Positions 1 to 8,199 of a DNA stretch of 64,000 nt are shown piece after piece. The first letter of the stretch is position 1; each line of letters opens with the position of its first letter. The position numbers and the translations under genes are program-made. Under the pieces are notes generated by a model. It had not been told where the DNA came from and ran no database searches. It was given only the letters and a program-made list of their open reading frames with translations. Source of the stretch: JACMLD01 sp039916305 (GTDB lineage Bacteria; Bacteroidota; Bacteroidia; Chitinophagales; Chitinophagaceae); NCBI GenBank assembly GCA_039916305.1, contig JBDSLR010000002.1, positions 186,001 through 250,000 on the forward strand, written 5' to 3'.

Positions 1-80
1 CAGCCATATAACGTAGCAAAATTAATAGGCCGGTAATCTTTACAAATAAATATACCTCATTTTCGACACTGCACTATTAT

Positions 81-248
81 TTAAGATCCACGCTGAGAAC
101 CACCGCCACCGGTTAATTTGCTGTTACGGGTAACTGCCTTTGTATTGGCTTTTCCGCCTTTGGCATTTTGAGCACCTGCTTTACTGGTCTGGTTTCCGCC
201 ACCGGGGCGACTGTCTTTCTTATTCTTTTTATTGGGTATGAGTGACAT
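81..248 (-). CDS. Small basic Gly/Lys/Asn-rich protein (55 aa)
   Basis: This is a short ORF that begins MSLIPNKKNKKDSRPGGG and ends GGGGSQRGS, with ATG at 248-246 and TAA at 83-81. It is strongly basic and of low complexity (Lys, Asn, Gly, Ser, Thr), with no membrane segment or signal peptide, so it is probably disordered and cytosolic. A longer ORF in another frame overlaps it, but that one has atypical composition. This frame gives a coherent composition and a clean stop. I have an impression that similar small proteins occur in Chitinophagaceae but cannot confirm it here. Function is unknown; nucleic-acid binding would fit the charge. Confidence 0.55.
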   Translation of the reverse strand: MSLIPNKKNKKDSRPGGGNQTSKAGAQNAKGGKANTKAVTRNSKLTGGGGSQRGS

Positions 249-403
249 AGTAAATTATTTATTGATAAATGTAAACAAAATGGCCCTAAAAATAGGATTC
301 TACCGCCAGTATTTAGTGTTAAGATACTCAATCTGACAGCTAGTTGTCATACTGATATTACTTACAACATAGCATAAATCGTATGCGCTGGCATCAACTT
401 CAA

Positions 404-880
404 TCACGCTTTGTTTGTTTTTGGCTGCACGGCCGGCTTTCTTGTCCACCGCGACAGTTCAGTGGCGTTAAACAGGAGAATTAATTCACCATTTTCCAGT
501 TTATACCCGTTTGTGCGCTGCAGGCTTCTTATAAAAGCAGCTTCATCATAACCGGTACAAAGCATTTTTGTTGTAACTATATTTTTATTAAAAATAAAGC
601 TGGTATCTGTTCTTGTAAAACCACCCCGCATATTATTACAACCCGTATTGCCCGAAAAAGTGCTGGCGCTAAGGCTAATCTGCAAAAAAGGAATCTTGCC
701 TGCTGCCGTATCGGCGGCCAGTAATGGCTGTAAATACCACAGTCCATTCAGCGTGGCAGTGTCCGCCTTTTCCTTATTAACTTGTTGCGCATCAACAGTA
801 GTATTTGCGTCCTGCTTTTTAACCGGAACAGGTGAGGGCGACAAGAAATAGAAAGCCGCAATAAAAAATAATGTTTTCAT
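404..880 (-). CDS. META-domain (HslJ-like) secreted protein
   Basis: The 158-residue protein has a short hydrophobic N-terminus (MKTLFFIAAFYFLSPSP) that looks like a signal peptide, then a META domain at about residues 44-138. Family hallmarks are LNGLWYLQ at the start, GNTGCNNM near residue 77 and the conserved Cys in KMLCTG near residue 108. META/HslJ proteins are envelope or periplasmic proteins linked to stress or novobiocin resistance in E. coli, with no known enzymatic activity. I chose the ATG at 880 because it starts exactly at the signal peptide; the frame is open upstream to 1015 but that part is not protein-like. The next gene upstream, on the same strand, ends 94 nt away. Confidence 0.75.
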   Translation of the reverse strand: MKTLFFIAAFYFLSPSPVPVKKQDANTTVDAQQVNKEKADTATLNGLWYLQPLLAADTAAGKIPFLQISLSASTFSGNTGCNNMRGGFTRTDTSFIFNKNIVTTKMLCTGYDEAAFIRSLQRTNGYKLENGELILLFNATELSRWTRKPAVQPKTNKA

Positions 881-974
881 ACACGTAGTTTTATTACACT
901 GATTAGCTAAAAAACTATGCCAATCCCGGTAACCCTGGAAACCCTGCAGTCTGCGCTTAAAAAAAACAATATTT

Positions 975-2102
975 TCAGGGATAAAACCGAACCGGCAATG
1001 GCTCATATTGAGCACTCGTTACTGCGGTAGCGCCGGCCTCTGCTTTTCTAATCTTCAGCCGGTAGCGCAGTACTGTATCATGGTTATAAACAATGTGCAG
1101 CCACTCAACATGACTGTCGCGCACATAAAAACTATAGCGCAGCAGGGATTTATTTTTACCTGCTGCTGCAGGCGATGCTACAGCAATGGAAGAAAGTATA
1201 CCGGAGATGGCATCATCAACAGCAGCAATGGTATCTGCTGCCATCTTGTTATCTGCCTGCGGGTCGCCTGTTTCAAGTACTATCTGCACAGTGTCTCCTA
1301 CGGCCGCTTCTATAACGCCGGCCCCTGGCGAGAAAGCGTTGATGCGGTACTTGGAAAAAGATTTGTTTTTATAGGGACTGCCATTAAACTCCCTGGGTAA
1401 TATAGGTTTTTCCATCAGCGTCCATCTTAGATCATCCGGAAAATGATCCCGGATAAATTCTTCCGGCGCAGCCAGGAAATAGGTTTCGTCAAATCGTTTA
1501 AAGAACTCATCGCCGCTATAACTGGTGTAGCCGCTGGCCCAGGTTACATCCAGCAGTCGCCATGTGTTATCTATATAAACTGCATTCCAGGTATGGTTAC
1601 AACGAAACTTTAATTGCCGGCTCAGGTCTCCTTTTGCAAAGCCGATAATAATAACACTGCGCAGGCCTGCATAATCACACAGCGTTTTAAAAAGCCGTGC
1701 ATAGCCATCGCATACTGCCGACTTATTACGCAACACCGTTTCTGCTACCATATCATTGGCAGATTTCCATTTGGTAGTATCTGTAAATAACGGGTGGCTG
1801 GCGTAATTATTAAGGCTGCTGGTGCCATAATTTTTCCTTACCCGGTACGCAATATGCTCTGTAATCCAGCTAAAAATGGACCGGAGTTTTTCCCGATCTG
1901 TACTATAGTCTTTGGTTAGTGTGTATGCCAGCTGGGCGGGCAGGGCCGGGTCAATTGATTTAACGCGGTTATCAATGTCAAAATAACTTACCGTTTGTTG
2001 TTGCGCAAAAACGGTTTGGGCAAACAGCAATAACCATATGGTGCAATACCTGGTAAACAATGTATAATATTTAGCTGCCCTAGCGTTATTGGTAAGCGCC
2101 AA
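975..2102 (-). CDS. Secreted transglutaminase-like domain protein
   Basis: The 375-aa product has a signal peptide (IWLLLFAQTVFAQ) followed by a transglutaminase-like cysteine protease fold. The catalytic triad is visible: Cys131 in VCDGYA, His170 in CNHTWNAV and Asp185 in LLDVTWA. This pattern matches the kyphoscoliosis/CYK3-type transglutaminase-like family, whose bacterial members are usually periplasmic and of unknown substrate. The C-terminal 150 residues look beta-rich and are not recognised. There is no ATG near the 5-prime end: the frame opens at a TTG at 2102, and a TTG at 2060 would give a neater signal peptide starting FTRYCTIWLLL. Either start is possible. Confidence 0.75.
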   Translation of the reverse strand: MALTNNARAAKYYTLFTRYCTIWLLLFAQTVFAQQQTVSYFDIDNRVKSIDPALPAQLAYTLTKDYSTDREKLRSIFSWITEHIAYRVRKNYGTSSLNNYASHPLFTDTTKWKSANDMVAETVLRNKSAVCDGYARLFKTLCDYAGLRSVIIIGFAKGDLSRQLKFRCNHTWNAVYIDNTWRLLDVTWASGYTSYSGDEFFKRFDETYFLAAPEEFIRDHFPDDLRWTLMEKPILPREFNGSPYKNKSFSKYRINAFSPGAGVIEAAVGDTVQIVLETGDPQADNKMAADTIAAVDDAISGILSSIAVASPAAAGKNKSLLRYSFYVRDSHVEWLHIVYNHDTVLRYRLKIRKAEAGATAVTSAQYEPLPVRFYP

Positions 2103-2266
2103 TGACTTTTTCCGGAAAGTAATTTACGAAAAAAACTACAGTAATACAGCATGGGTAATGAGCACACAAAAGCCGGCCGGTTGCTGCCTGGTACAATGCA
2201 TGTAGTATCATAAAGCGGTAGCGCAGCCTTTCCCCGTCTCCAAACGCTGTACCAATGCGCCGTTTT

Positions 2267-3331
2267 CTACGATTTCGCCCGCTGGTATTGTAACGGCCAC
2301 TCTATCTCTGCTCCTAATTGCTTTGCTGCATGCAGTGGAAAATAAGGATCGCGCAACAGTTCACGTGCCATAAAAATAAGATCGGCCGCGTCATTGGCCA
2401 GAATGGCTTCAGCTTGCTCAGCGCTTGTAATCATGCCTACCGCACCGGTTAAAATGCCCGTTTCTTTCTTTAGCTTTTCTGCAAACTGCACCTGGTAACC
2501 AGGCGCAACGGGGATTTTTACGCCGGGTACCAGCCCGCCCGAAGAGCAATCAATTAAATCTACGCCCCTGTCTTTTAAAACAGCCGCCAGTTGAGCCGAT
2601 TCGTTTTCGTTCCATCCACCCACTGCCCAATCTGTAGCTGATATGCGCACCAATAGGGGGAGGTCTTTGGGCCATACCGACTGAACTGCCTCCGTAATTT
2701 CAAGCAGCAACCGTATCCTGTTTTCAAAAGAACCGCCATAATCGTCTTTGCGCTGATTACTTAGGGGCGATAAAAACTGGTGAATCAGGTAGCCATGCGC
2801 CGCATGTATTTCCACCAGTTTAAAACCTACCGATAAAGCCCGCTGGGTAGCTGCTTTAAAGTCATCTATTACCTTTTTGATGCCTTCACTGGTTAACGCC
2901 TCCGGTATCTCTTCCCCTTCTTTAAAAGAAATGGCACTGGCGGACACCGTTTGCCAGCCCCCGTTCGCTTTGCTTATCTGCGCACCGCCATTCCAAGGCA
3001 AGGTACAACTGGCTTTTCTGCCGGCATGGGCCAGCTGGATACCGGCAACAGATTCATGCTTATGTATAAATGCAACAATGGTTTTTAATTTATCCAGGTG
3101 GGCATTTTTCCAGAGGCCCAGATCGCCCGCCGAAATACGGCCTTCGGAAGAAACCGCCGTTGCTTCTGTAATAATAAGACCGGCCCCACCCACGGCCCGG
3201 CTACCCAGGTGTACCAGGTGCCATTCATTGGCAAAGCCATCTACCGAAGAATATTCGCACATGGGCGAAACGGCAATGCGGTTTTTAAGCGTTACCGATT
3301 TTATAGTAAGGGGATTGAACAGGTTGGGCAT
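2267..3331 (-). CDS. namA: NADH:flavin oxidoreductase, YqjM/NamA-like old yellow enzyme
   Basis: This is a 354-residue FMN-dependent TIM-barrel ene-reductase of the YqjM class. Supporting motifs are the N-terminal LFNPLTIKSVTLKNRI, SPMCEYSS (the YqjM-type Cys that tunes FMN), the HAAHGYLIHQFLSP substrate-binding His pair, and the C-terminal FMN phosphate region with MARELLRDP. Members reduce activated C=C bonds of enals, enones and nitro compounds using NADPH and are thought to act in electrophile or oxidative stress defence. Length is normal for the class. The gene stands alone, and the 264 nt upstream of its ATG contain no other gene. Confidence 0.9.
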   Translation of the reverse strand: MPNLFNPLTIKSVTLKNRIAVSPMCEYSSVDGFANEWHLVHLGSRAVGGAGLIITEATAVSSEGRISAGDLGLWKNAHLDKLKTIVAFIHKHESVAGIQLAHAGRKASCTLPWNGGAQISKANGGWQTVSASAISFKEGEEIPEALTSEGIKKVIDDFKAATQRALSVGFKLVEIHAAHGYLIHQFLSPLSNQRKDDYGGSFENRIRLLLEITEAVQSVWPKDLPLLVRISATDWAVGGWNENESAQLAAVLKDRGVDLIDCSSGGLVPGVKIPVAPGYQVQFAEKLKKETGILTGAVGMITSAEQAEAILANDAADLIFMARELLRDPYFPLHAAKQLGAEIEWPLQYQRAKS

Positions 3332-3595
3332 AGTTACTTTTTATATTACAAAAATGCATTTTGTTAATTACATATGGAGCAGGGTTTTGTTCTATTATTA
3401 TTACCAACCGGCTGCAAACCTGGCTGGGGCTATCCGGCCATTTGGGCAAAGTTTTTAATATTACTTATAGCCCAGCATCGCTCCCATAAATTCTTTCATA
3501 CTGCAAACTGGATAATGGCCGGGTTTGCTGTTGTTAAATTCTTATAGAAAGCAGCCCGTGACATTGCTTACCTTCGGCGGGCTTATATTTTTTTT

Positions 3596-4423
3596 ATGGT
3601 TAAAGTAGGCGTATACAATAAATTGGTGGTACAGCGGTTTACACAGTTTGGCATTTTCCTGGAAGATGGCAAAGAAGGGCTATTGCTGCCCAAACGTTTT
3701 GTACCGCCTGGTGCAAAGGTGGGCGATTTACTGGAAGTTTTTGTGTACCACGATTCTGAAGACCGCTTAATTGCTACCACACAGCGGCCAATTGCCATTG
3801 TGGGAGAAATTGCACTGCTGCGGGCCGTTACCGTTACCAACCAGGGAGCTTTTCTGGATTGGGGGCTGATGAAAGATCTTTTTGTCCCCCGCAGCAAGCA
3901 ACTTAGTGGAATGCGGGAAGGGGCGGATTATCTTGTAAAAATTTACATTGATGAGCAAACCGGGCGCGCAGTGGCTACAGAGAAAATAGAGTTTGAACTG
4001 AGCAATGAGCCACTTACCGTTCAGGAAAAGGAGCTGGTGAAGCTGGTCGTATACAGAAGATCTGATATTGGTTACGTAGTAATTATAAATAACCTGCATA
4101 CCGGGGTATTGCACCACAATGAAATATACCGGAACATCCAGGTGGGTGATCGTTTTGACGGTTTTGTAAAACACATCAGGCCCGATAATAAAATTGATGT
4201 GGCTGCCGGAAAACCAGGCTACGAGAGAGTAGAGGATGAAACCGGAAAAATATTGCGCTTACTTGCGGAAAGCAATGGTTACCTCCCATATTACGATAAA
4301 TCTACCCCGGAAGATATTTACGATGTGTTTGGCATGAGTAAAAAAACATTCAAAATGGTAACCGGGAACTTGTATAAGCAGAAAAAAATAATTTTTACTG
4401 AAACAGGTATAAAGCTGGTATAA
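3596..4423 (+). CDS. CvfB-like S1 RNA-binding protein
   Basis: The 275-residue protein matches the CvfB/YitL family: tandem S1-like OB folds followed by a C-terminal winged helix (YDVFGMSKKTFKMVTGNLYKQKKI). Diagnostic stretches are the first S1 repeat FGIFLEDGKEGLLLPKR, GAFLDWGLMKDLFVP in the second and GVLHHNEIY in the third. CvfB in Gram-positives binds RNA and affects virulence regulation; its role in Bacteroidota is not known to me. A TTG at 3564-3566 and TATATTTT at 3584-3591 form a plausible promoter that would give a nearly leaderless mRNA for the ATG at 3596. Confidence 0.85.
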   Translation: MVKVGVYNKLVVQRFTQFGIFLEDGKEGLLLPKRFVPPGAKVGDLLEVFVYHDSEDRLIATTQRPIAIVGEIALLRAVTVTNQGAFLDWGLMKDLFVPRSKQLSGMREGADYLVKIYIDEQTGRAVATEKIEFELSNEPLTVQEKELVKLVVYRRSDIGYVVIINNLHTGVLHHNEIYRNIQVGDRFDGFVKHIRPDNKIDVAAGKPGYERVEDETGKILRLLAESNGYLPYYDKSTPEDIYDVFGMSKKTFKMVTGNLYKQKKIIFTETGIKLV

Positions 4424-4455
4424 AAAAAGGCCGGTAAATATAAAACATACCGGCC
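4422..4455 (-). terminator. Rho-independent terminator of the 98-aa protein gene
   Basis: A perfect 8-bp stem, ggccggta (4429-4436) with taccggcc (4448-4455), is followed on the minus strand by a run of seven T. It lies just after the cvfB-like gene and about 65 nt beyond the stop of the minus-strand gene 4522-4818. It therefore separates two convergent units; the T-run makes it directional for the minus strand. Confidence 0.75.
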
Positions 4456-4460
4456 CGTTA

Positions 4461-4502
4461 CTACTTCATAAACAACCTTTGCTACTTCATAGACAACCTT
4501 TC
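4461..4502. repeat. Two tandem 21-bp direct repeats
   Basis: Two adjacent copies of ctacttcatAaacaaccttt plus one base differ at one internal position (A versus G) and at the final base. They fill the short space between the convergent cvfB-like gene and the 98-aa protein gene. Two copies without spacers are not a CRISPR. A local duplication is the simplest explanation. Confidence 0.8.
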
Positions 4503-4521
4503 TTTTCCTAAATTAATTTCT

Positions 4522-4818
4522 CTAAGCTGCATCTTCTAATTGCGAAATAGCATCTTGTAATTTATCTGCAATCGCCATTTCAACAACTGGCGGTATAACC
4601 TCTGCCTCCGTGTCCATCTCAGAAAAACGTTCCAATCCCTCATCCCATCCAAAAATATGAACAGGCCCATCGTTATAACTTACCCGGAACAAAGTATCAC
4701 CTGCGGGTACGGTATAAGGCGTTGCCGTAACGGTATAAAATTTTCCGTTTATAGGTAATTCAAATGAAATGTTTTGCGTTATTGTTCTTTTAGTTCTGCT
4801 GAATTTTGTATGTTCCAT
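4522..4818 (-). CDS. Hypothetical protein (98 aa)
   Basis: A small soluble protein with no signal peptide or membrane segment. The centre is beta-rich (FELPINGKFYTVTATPYTVP, LFRVSYNDGPVHIFGWDEG) and the C-terminal third is acidic and helical (VVEMAIADKLQDAISQLEDA). I do not recognise the family. The composition, the ATG start and the terminator downstream support a real gene. The 298 nt between it and the divergent KAS III-like gene hold promoters only, as far as I can see. Confidence 0.65.
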   Translation of the reverse strand: MEHTKFSRTKRTITQNISFELPINGKFYTVTATPYTVPAGDTLFRVSYNDGPVHIFGWDEGLERFSEMDTEAEVIPPVVEMAIADKLQDAISQLEDAA

Positions 4819-5116
4819 AAAAGAATTATTTTAATGATTGAATAATTTGCTGCTGATATGAAAACAACAAATATGCCTTTGTGCCAATTTATAAAGGTTC
4901 AACGGCTTAGTTACGGGTTTATAGGCAGTTATGCCTTTTGTCAGAAAAAATTGTTAAAGAAAATTTGTAGAAACCTGGGTAATTTAGTCTCCAATTGTGG
5001 CTTAACATGCAAGAAATAGTTTAGAGATGTATATGAAAGATAAAAATGATTAGCTGTTTTTTTTTGTTATCTTCAAGTCATACACAAATTGCCAATACTA
5101 TAAAGATTGCCCGTTT

Positions 5117-6190
5117 ATGCTTTGTTCCGTTATTACAGGTACTGGTTCATATATCCCCACTTCTATACAATCTAATAAAGATTTTTTTCAACATGTCTTT
5201 TATACAGATAATAACCATGCTTTAGATACGCCATCACCGGAGGTAGTAGAAAAGTTCAGGAAGATAACGGGTATCAGCGAACGCCGTTATGCTACAGATG
5301 ACATGAATGCTTCTGATCTTGCTGCACTGGCAGCAAACAAGGCTATTGAAGACAGCGGTATAGATCCTGAAACCATTGACCAAATCATTGTAGCGCATAA
5401 TTTTGGCGATGTGGTTAAGGCCACCATCCAGATGGATGCCGTACCATCACTCGCAAGCCGGGTAAAACACCAGCTGGGTATTGTCAATCCAAATTGTATT
5501 GCCTATGATATTTTATTTGGATGCCCTGGTTGGATACAGGGCATGATACAGGCCGATGCTTTTTTTAAAGCCGGACTGGCAAAAAAATGCCTGCTGATTG
5601 GCGCAGAAACCTTGTCAAGGGTAATTGATGTATATGACCGGGACAGTATGATATTTGCTGATGGTGCCGGTGCCTGTGTGCTGGAGTACAAAGAGCGGCC
5701 GGAAGGTGGCAGCGGTATCCTGGGTGCCAGTATGCAAAGCCATACCCTCAAAGAGGTAAATTATATAGACATGGGCAAATCAAACCACCCGGAAGGCGAT
5801 ACCCGTGTACGTTATATGAAAATGAAGGGCCGCAAAGTGTATGAATATGCTATGAAGCATGTGCCGGAGGCCATGAAAGACTGCCTCGATAAAAGCGGTG
5901 TTGCCATCGGCGATCTGAAAAAAATATTTATTCACCAGGCAAATGAAAAAATGGATGATGCTATGGTGAAAGCTTTTTACAAATTGTACAATATTGACAA
6001 TGCGCCCGAAAATATTATGCCCATGAGCATTCACTGGCTGGGCAATAGTTCTGTAGCTACCGTACCCACCTTGTATGACCTGGTGCTTAAGAAACAGGTT
6101 CCGGGCCATGAGCTGCACAAAGGAGATATTATCATTTTTGCTTCGGTTGGCGCCGGCATGAACATTAATGCAGTTTGCTACCGGTACTAA
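5117..6190 (+). CDS. Ketoacyl-ACP synthase III-like condensing enzyme
   Basis: A 357-residue thiolase-fold enzyme of the FabH type. The catalytic triad is in place: Cys136 in FGCPGW, His273 in FIHQANEKM and Asn310 in LGNSSVATVP. Compared with E. coli FabH (about 317 aa) it has an extended N-terminal region and a GCPGW active-site loop, features I associate with a separate Bacteroidota subgroup rather than the housekeeping FabH. It would condense an acyl-CoA primer with malonyl-ACP, but the primer cannot be told from sequence. No fatty-acid, polyene or polyketide genes sit beside it, so its pathway is not revealed by context. Confidence 0.82.
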   Translation: MLCSVITGTGSYIPTSIQSNKDFFQHVFYTDNNHALDTPSPEVVEKFRKITGISERRYATDDMNASDLAALAANKAIEDSGIDPETIDQIIVAHNFGDVVKATIQMDAVPSLASRVKHQLGIVNPNCIAYDILFGCPGWIQGMIQADAFFKAGLAKKCLLIGAETLSRVIDVYDRDSMIFADGAGACVLEYKERPEGGSGILGASMQSHTLKEVNYIDMGKSNHPEGDTRVRYMKMKGRKVYEYAMKHVPEAMKDCLDKSGVAIGDLKKIFIHQANEKMDDAMVKAFYKLYNIDNAPENIMPMSIHWLGNSSVATVPTLYDLVLKKQVPGHELHKGDIIIFASVGAGMNINAVCYRY

Positions 6191-6353
6191 CCAATTATTT
6201 TTTTCTTGCAGTAAGCGGCCTGGCGGTAAAGTTTACCCTTTTATTTTTTGTGTGGAGCATTGATTGGGCATTTATAATTGTGGCCTGCGGCCATAACCTA
6301 TTCAGCAAGTAAAATGAGTTTTCTTTTTTACCAATGGCCAAATAAAAAAAGCC

Positions 6354-6853
6354 TTACGCAGCCATGGCTTTCAGGTGCAGCAAAATTACGCGGAACAGTT
6401 CTTCGGGATCAAATGGTTTTACAATAATATCTGTAAGGCCGGCTGCATATACTTCACTTTCAACTTCTTTTGGCAAGCTGGCGGTTAGCGCTCTTACGGG
6501 GAGGGTTTCTCCCTTTTTTCTTAATAAGCGGGTAGCTTGATATCCATCCATAACGGCATACCGCGATCCATTAATATGAGCCGGTGTTTGCCCGGGTCAA
6601 ACTTCTCTATGGCTTCTTCTCCATGAACTGCCACATCAATAATGGCACCGCAGCGTTCTAAAAAGGCTTTCGCTACCAATAAAAAGACCCTTGGCACTGA
6701 GCGCCGCCGGCTCTACAGCCCGATCACAGCCGCGCAGATCAGCAGGCCCTCTTTCGCTTTTACCGGCGTATTTTTTTAACCATGTGCAAAAGAGGAACAG
6801 CAAAAACCCAATAGCAAAAGTAAAAGTACTGTAATACGAAAATTGGTTTTCAT
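6354..6853 (-). pseudogene. Wreck of a hybrid sensor kinase (signal peptide plus receiver domain)
   Basis: Read on the minus strand from ATG 6853, a signal peptide (MKTNFRITVLLLLLLGFC) is followed by an in-frame TAA at codon 26 (6778-6776). It continues in the same frame as KNTPVKAKEG, and after a one-base shift near 6741 as LLDLRGCDRAVEPAALSAKG, which resembles the start of a 7TM-DISM extracellular domain. It then joins directly (about 6680) to a receiver domain, LVAKAFLERCGAIIDVA through HRLILMDRGMP. A one-base deletion near 6552 puts the rest, MDGYQATRLLRKKGE to the TAA at 6354, in another frame. The sensor, HisKA and HATPase parts are missing, so a large internal deletion plus one nonsense and two frameshift mutations have destroyed a hybrid histidine kinase gene. 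Confidence 0.75.
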
Positions 6854-7047
6854 TGTTGAACCCGGTCCTGCATTGACATGTTTTTGTAATCGTTATTAAA
6901 ACGTAGTAATGCCCAAAAAATGATAGAACACTTTAAAAATTAAGAAGACAACCTGCCGAAACTAACAACTATGTTTTTATTCAATTTGCATAATAAAAGT
7001 AGTTAGTGGTAAGTCCGGACACACTTGCCCGTTATAAGTAACAGCAT

Positions 7048-7075
7048 AAAAAAAGCCATCGCGGAAAGCGATGGC
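7048..7075 (-). terminator. Terminator of the OmpA-family lipoprotein gene
   Basis: A perfect 8-bp stem, gccatcgc (7055-7062) with gcgatggc (7068-7075), has a 5-nt loop and, on the minus strand, a following T-run. It lies 25 nt past the stop of the minus-strand ompA-like gene. Confidence 0.85.
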
Positions 7076-7099
7076 TCGTATAAACCATGTTAAAAGGTT

Positions 7100-7966
7100 C
7101 TATTTCTTTGGTTCCAGCAGTTTGAAGAACTGATCAAGTTGTGGCAGGATAACAATTCTTGTTCTACGGTTAGCCGCCTTACCTTCCGGTGTAGCGTTAT
7201 CAGCAACGGGTTTGTATTCTCCACGGCCTGCTGCGGCAATATGGGCCGGGTCAAGACCATATTTTTTCTGAAGAAGCCGTACTACTGAAGTGGCGCGTTT
7301 TACGCTCAGGTCCCAGTTATCAATCAGTACCCCTTTGCTGAAAGCAATATTATCAGTATGGCCTTCTACCATAAATTCTATATCGGGTTGGTTCTTTAAC
7401 ACCTGTGCTACTTTACCCAATACACCATTTGCGTTTTCTGTAACATCATAGCTGCCGCTTTTAAATAAGAGTTTGTCTGAAATGTCTATGTACACAACCC
7501 CTTTATCTACTTTAATATTAATATCCTTATCATCCAGGTTGCCGATAGCACCCTTTAGGTTCATCACTAAAGTCATATTCAAAGAGTCTTTCCGGGCCAT
7601 GGAAGCCTGCAAATCCTGTATGTAGGAATCTTTAGCACCGATATTCTCCATAGATTTTTTAATACTTTCTGCCTGGGAGCTGGAAATAACAGAAAGGTTC
7701 TGCAGCTGCTGTAATGCCTGTGTATTGTTATCCTTCAGAAAAGCAATTTGTTTATTCAGGCTTTCAATTTCTGCATCCGACAGCATTTTTTTGCGGGCAG
7801 CTTCCGTTCTTTCGTCTTCACAGGTTTTGAGCGAGCCCTGTAAGGCAGCATACTGCGTATTGAGGGTGGCATATTTATCCTGTTCGGCTTTAAATTTTTT
7901 GTTGCTAACGCAGGAAGAAAAGAGCAACGCAGCCAGTGCCGGCAGCAATAATTGTTTACAATGCAT
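7100..7966 (-). CDS. OmpA-family peptidoglycan-binding lipoprotein
   Basis: The 288-residue protein starts with a lipoprotein signal (LLLPALAALLFSSC, lipobox FSSC), then a coiled coil at roughly residues 25-125 and a C-terminal OmpA domain. The OmpA signature is VEGHTDNIAFSKG, then NWDLSVKRATSVVRLL and GRGEYKPVADN...NRRTRIVI. It should be anchored in the outer membrane or periplasm and bind peptidoglycan non-covalently, giving envelope stability. The start at 7966 was preferred to the ATG-like upstream starts because it sits immediately before the lipoprotein signal. A strong terminator follows the gene. Confidence 0.88.
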   Translation of the reverse strand: MHCKQLLLPALAALLFSSCVSNKKFKAEQDKYATLNTQYAALQGSLKTCEDERTEAARKKMLSDAEIESLNKQIAFLKDNNTQALQQLQNLSVISSSQAESIKKSMENIGAKDSYIQDLQASMARKDSLNMTLVMNLKGAIGNLDDKDINIKVDKGVVYIDISDKLLFKSGSYDVTENANGVLGKVAQVLKNQPDIEFMVEGHTDNIAFSKGVLIDNWDLSVKRATSVVRLLQKKYGLDPAHIAAAGRGEYKPVADNATPEGKAANRRTRIVILPQLDQFFKLLEPKK

Positions 7967-8149
7967 ACATGTTGGTTTTATATATTCGATAAACTGTTTT
8001 CTCTGAATGCGAATGTAAGGCATATATTTAATTCGATGATTTTGTGAGGCCGGAATTAATGATTCACCCGGTTTGTAACAGCCAAACAAATTATAAAAAC
8101 ACCAACGGACTTGGAGCATGGTCAATATTGCCGGATAATAAGTATCACA

Positions 8150-8180
8150 AATACAAAACCCGGAACATGGTCCGGGTTTG
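8150..8180 (-). terminator. Possible terminator downstream of rho
   Basis: The stem aacccgga (8158-8165) with tccgggtt (8172-8179) is perfect over 8 bp with a 6-nt loop. On the minus strand it is followed by an imperfect T-rich stretch. It begins 20 nt after the rho stop codon. Confidence 0.6.
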
Positions 8181-8199
8181 CAGAAAATATTGAAAAAAA

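Noticed and set aside
113..331. 72-aa ORF on the minus strand
   Set aside because: It overlaps the better 55-aa frame at 81-248 and has a poor, unstructured composition.
4461..4502. CRISPR-like repeat
   Set aside because: Two contiguous copies without spacers cannot be an array.
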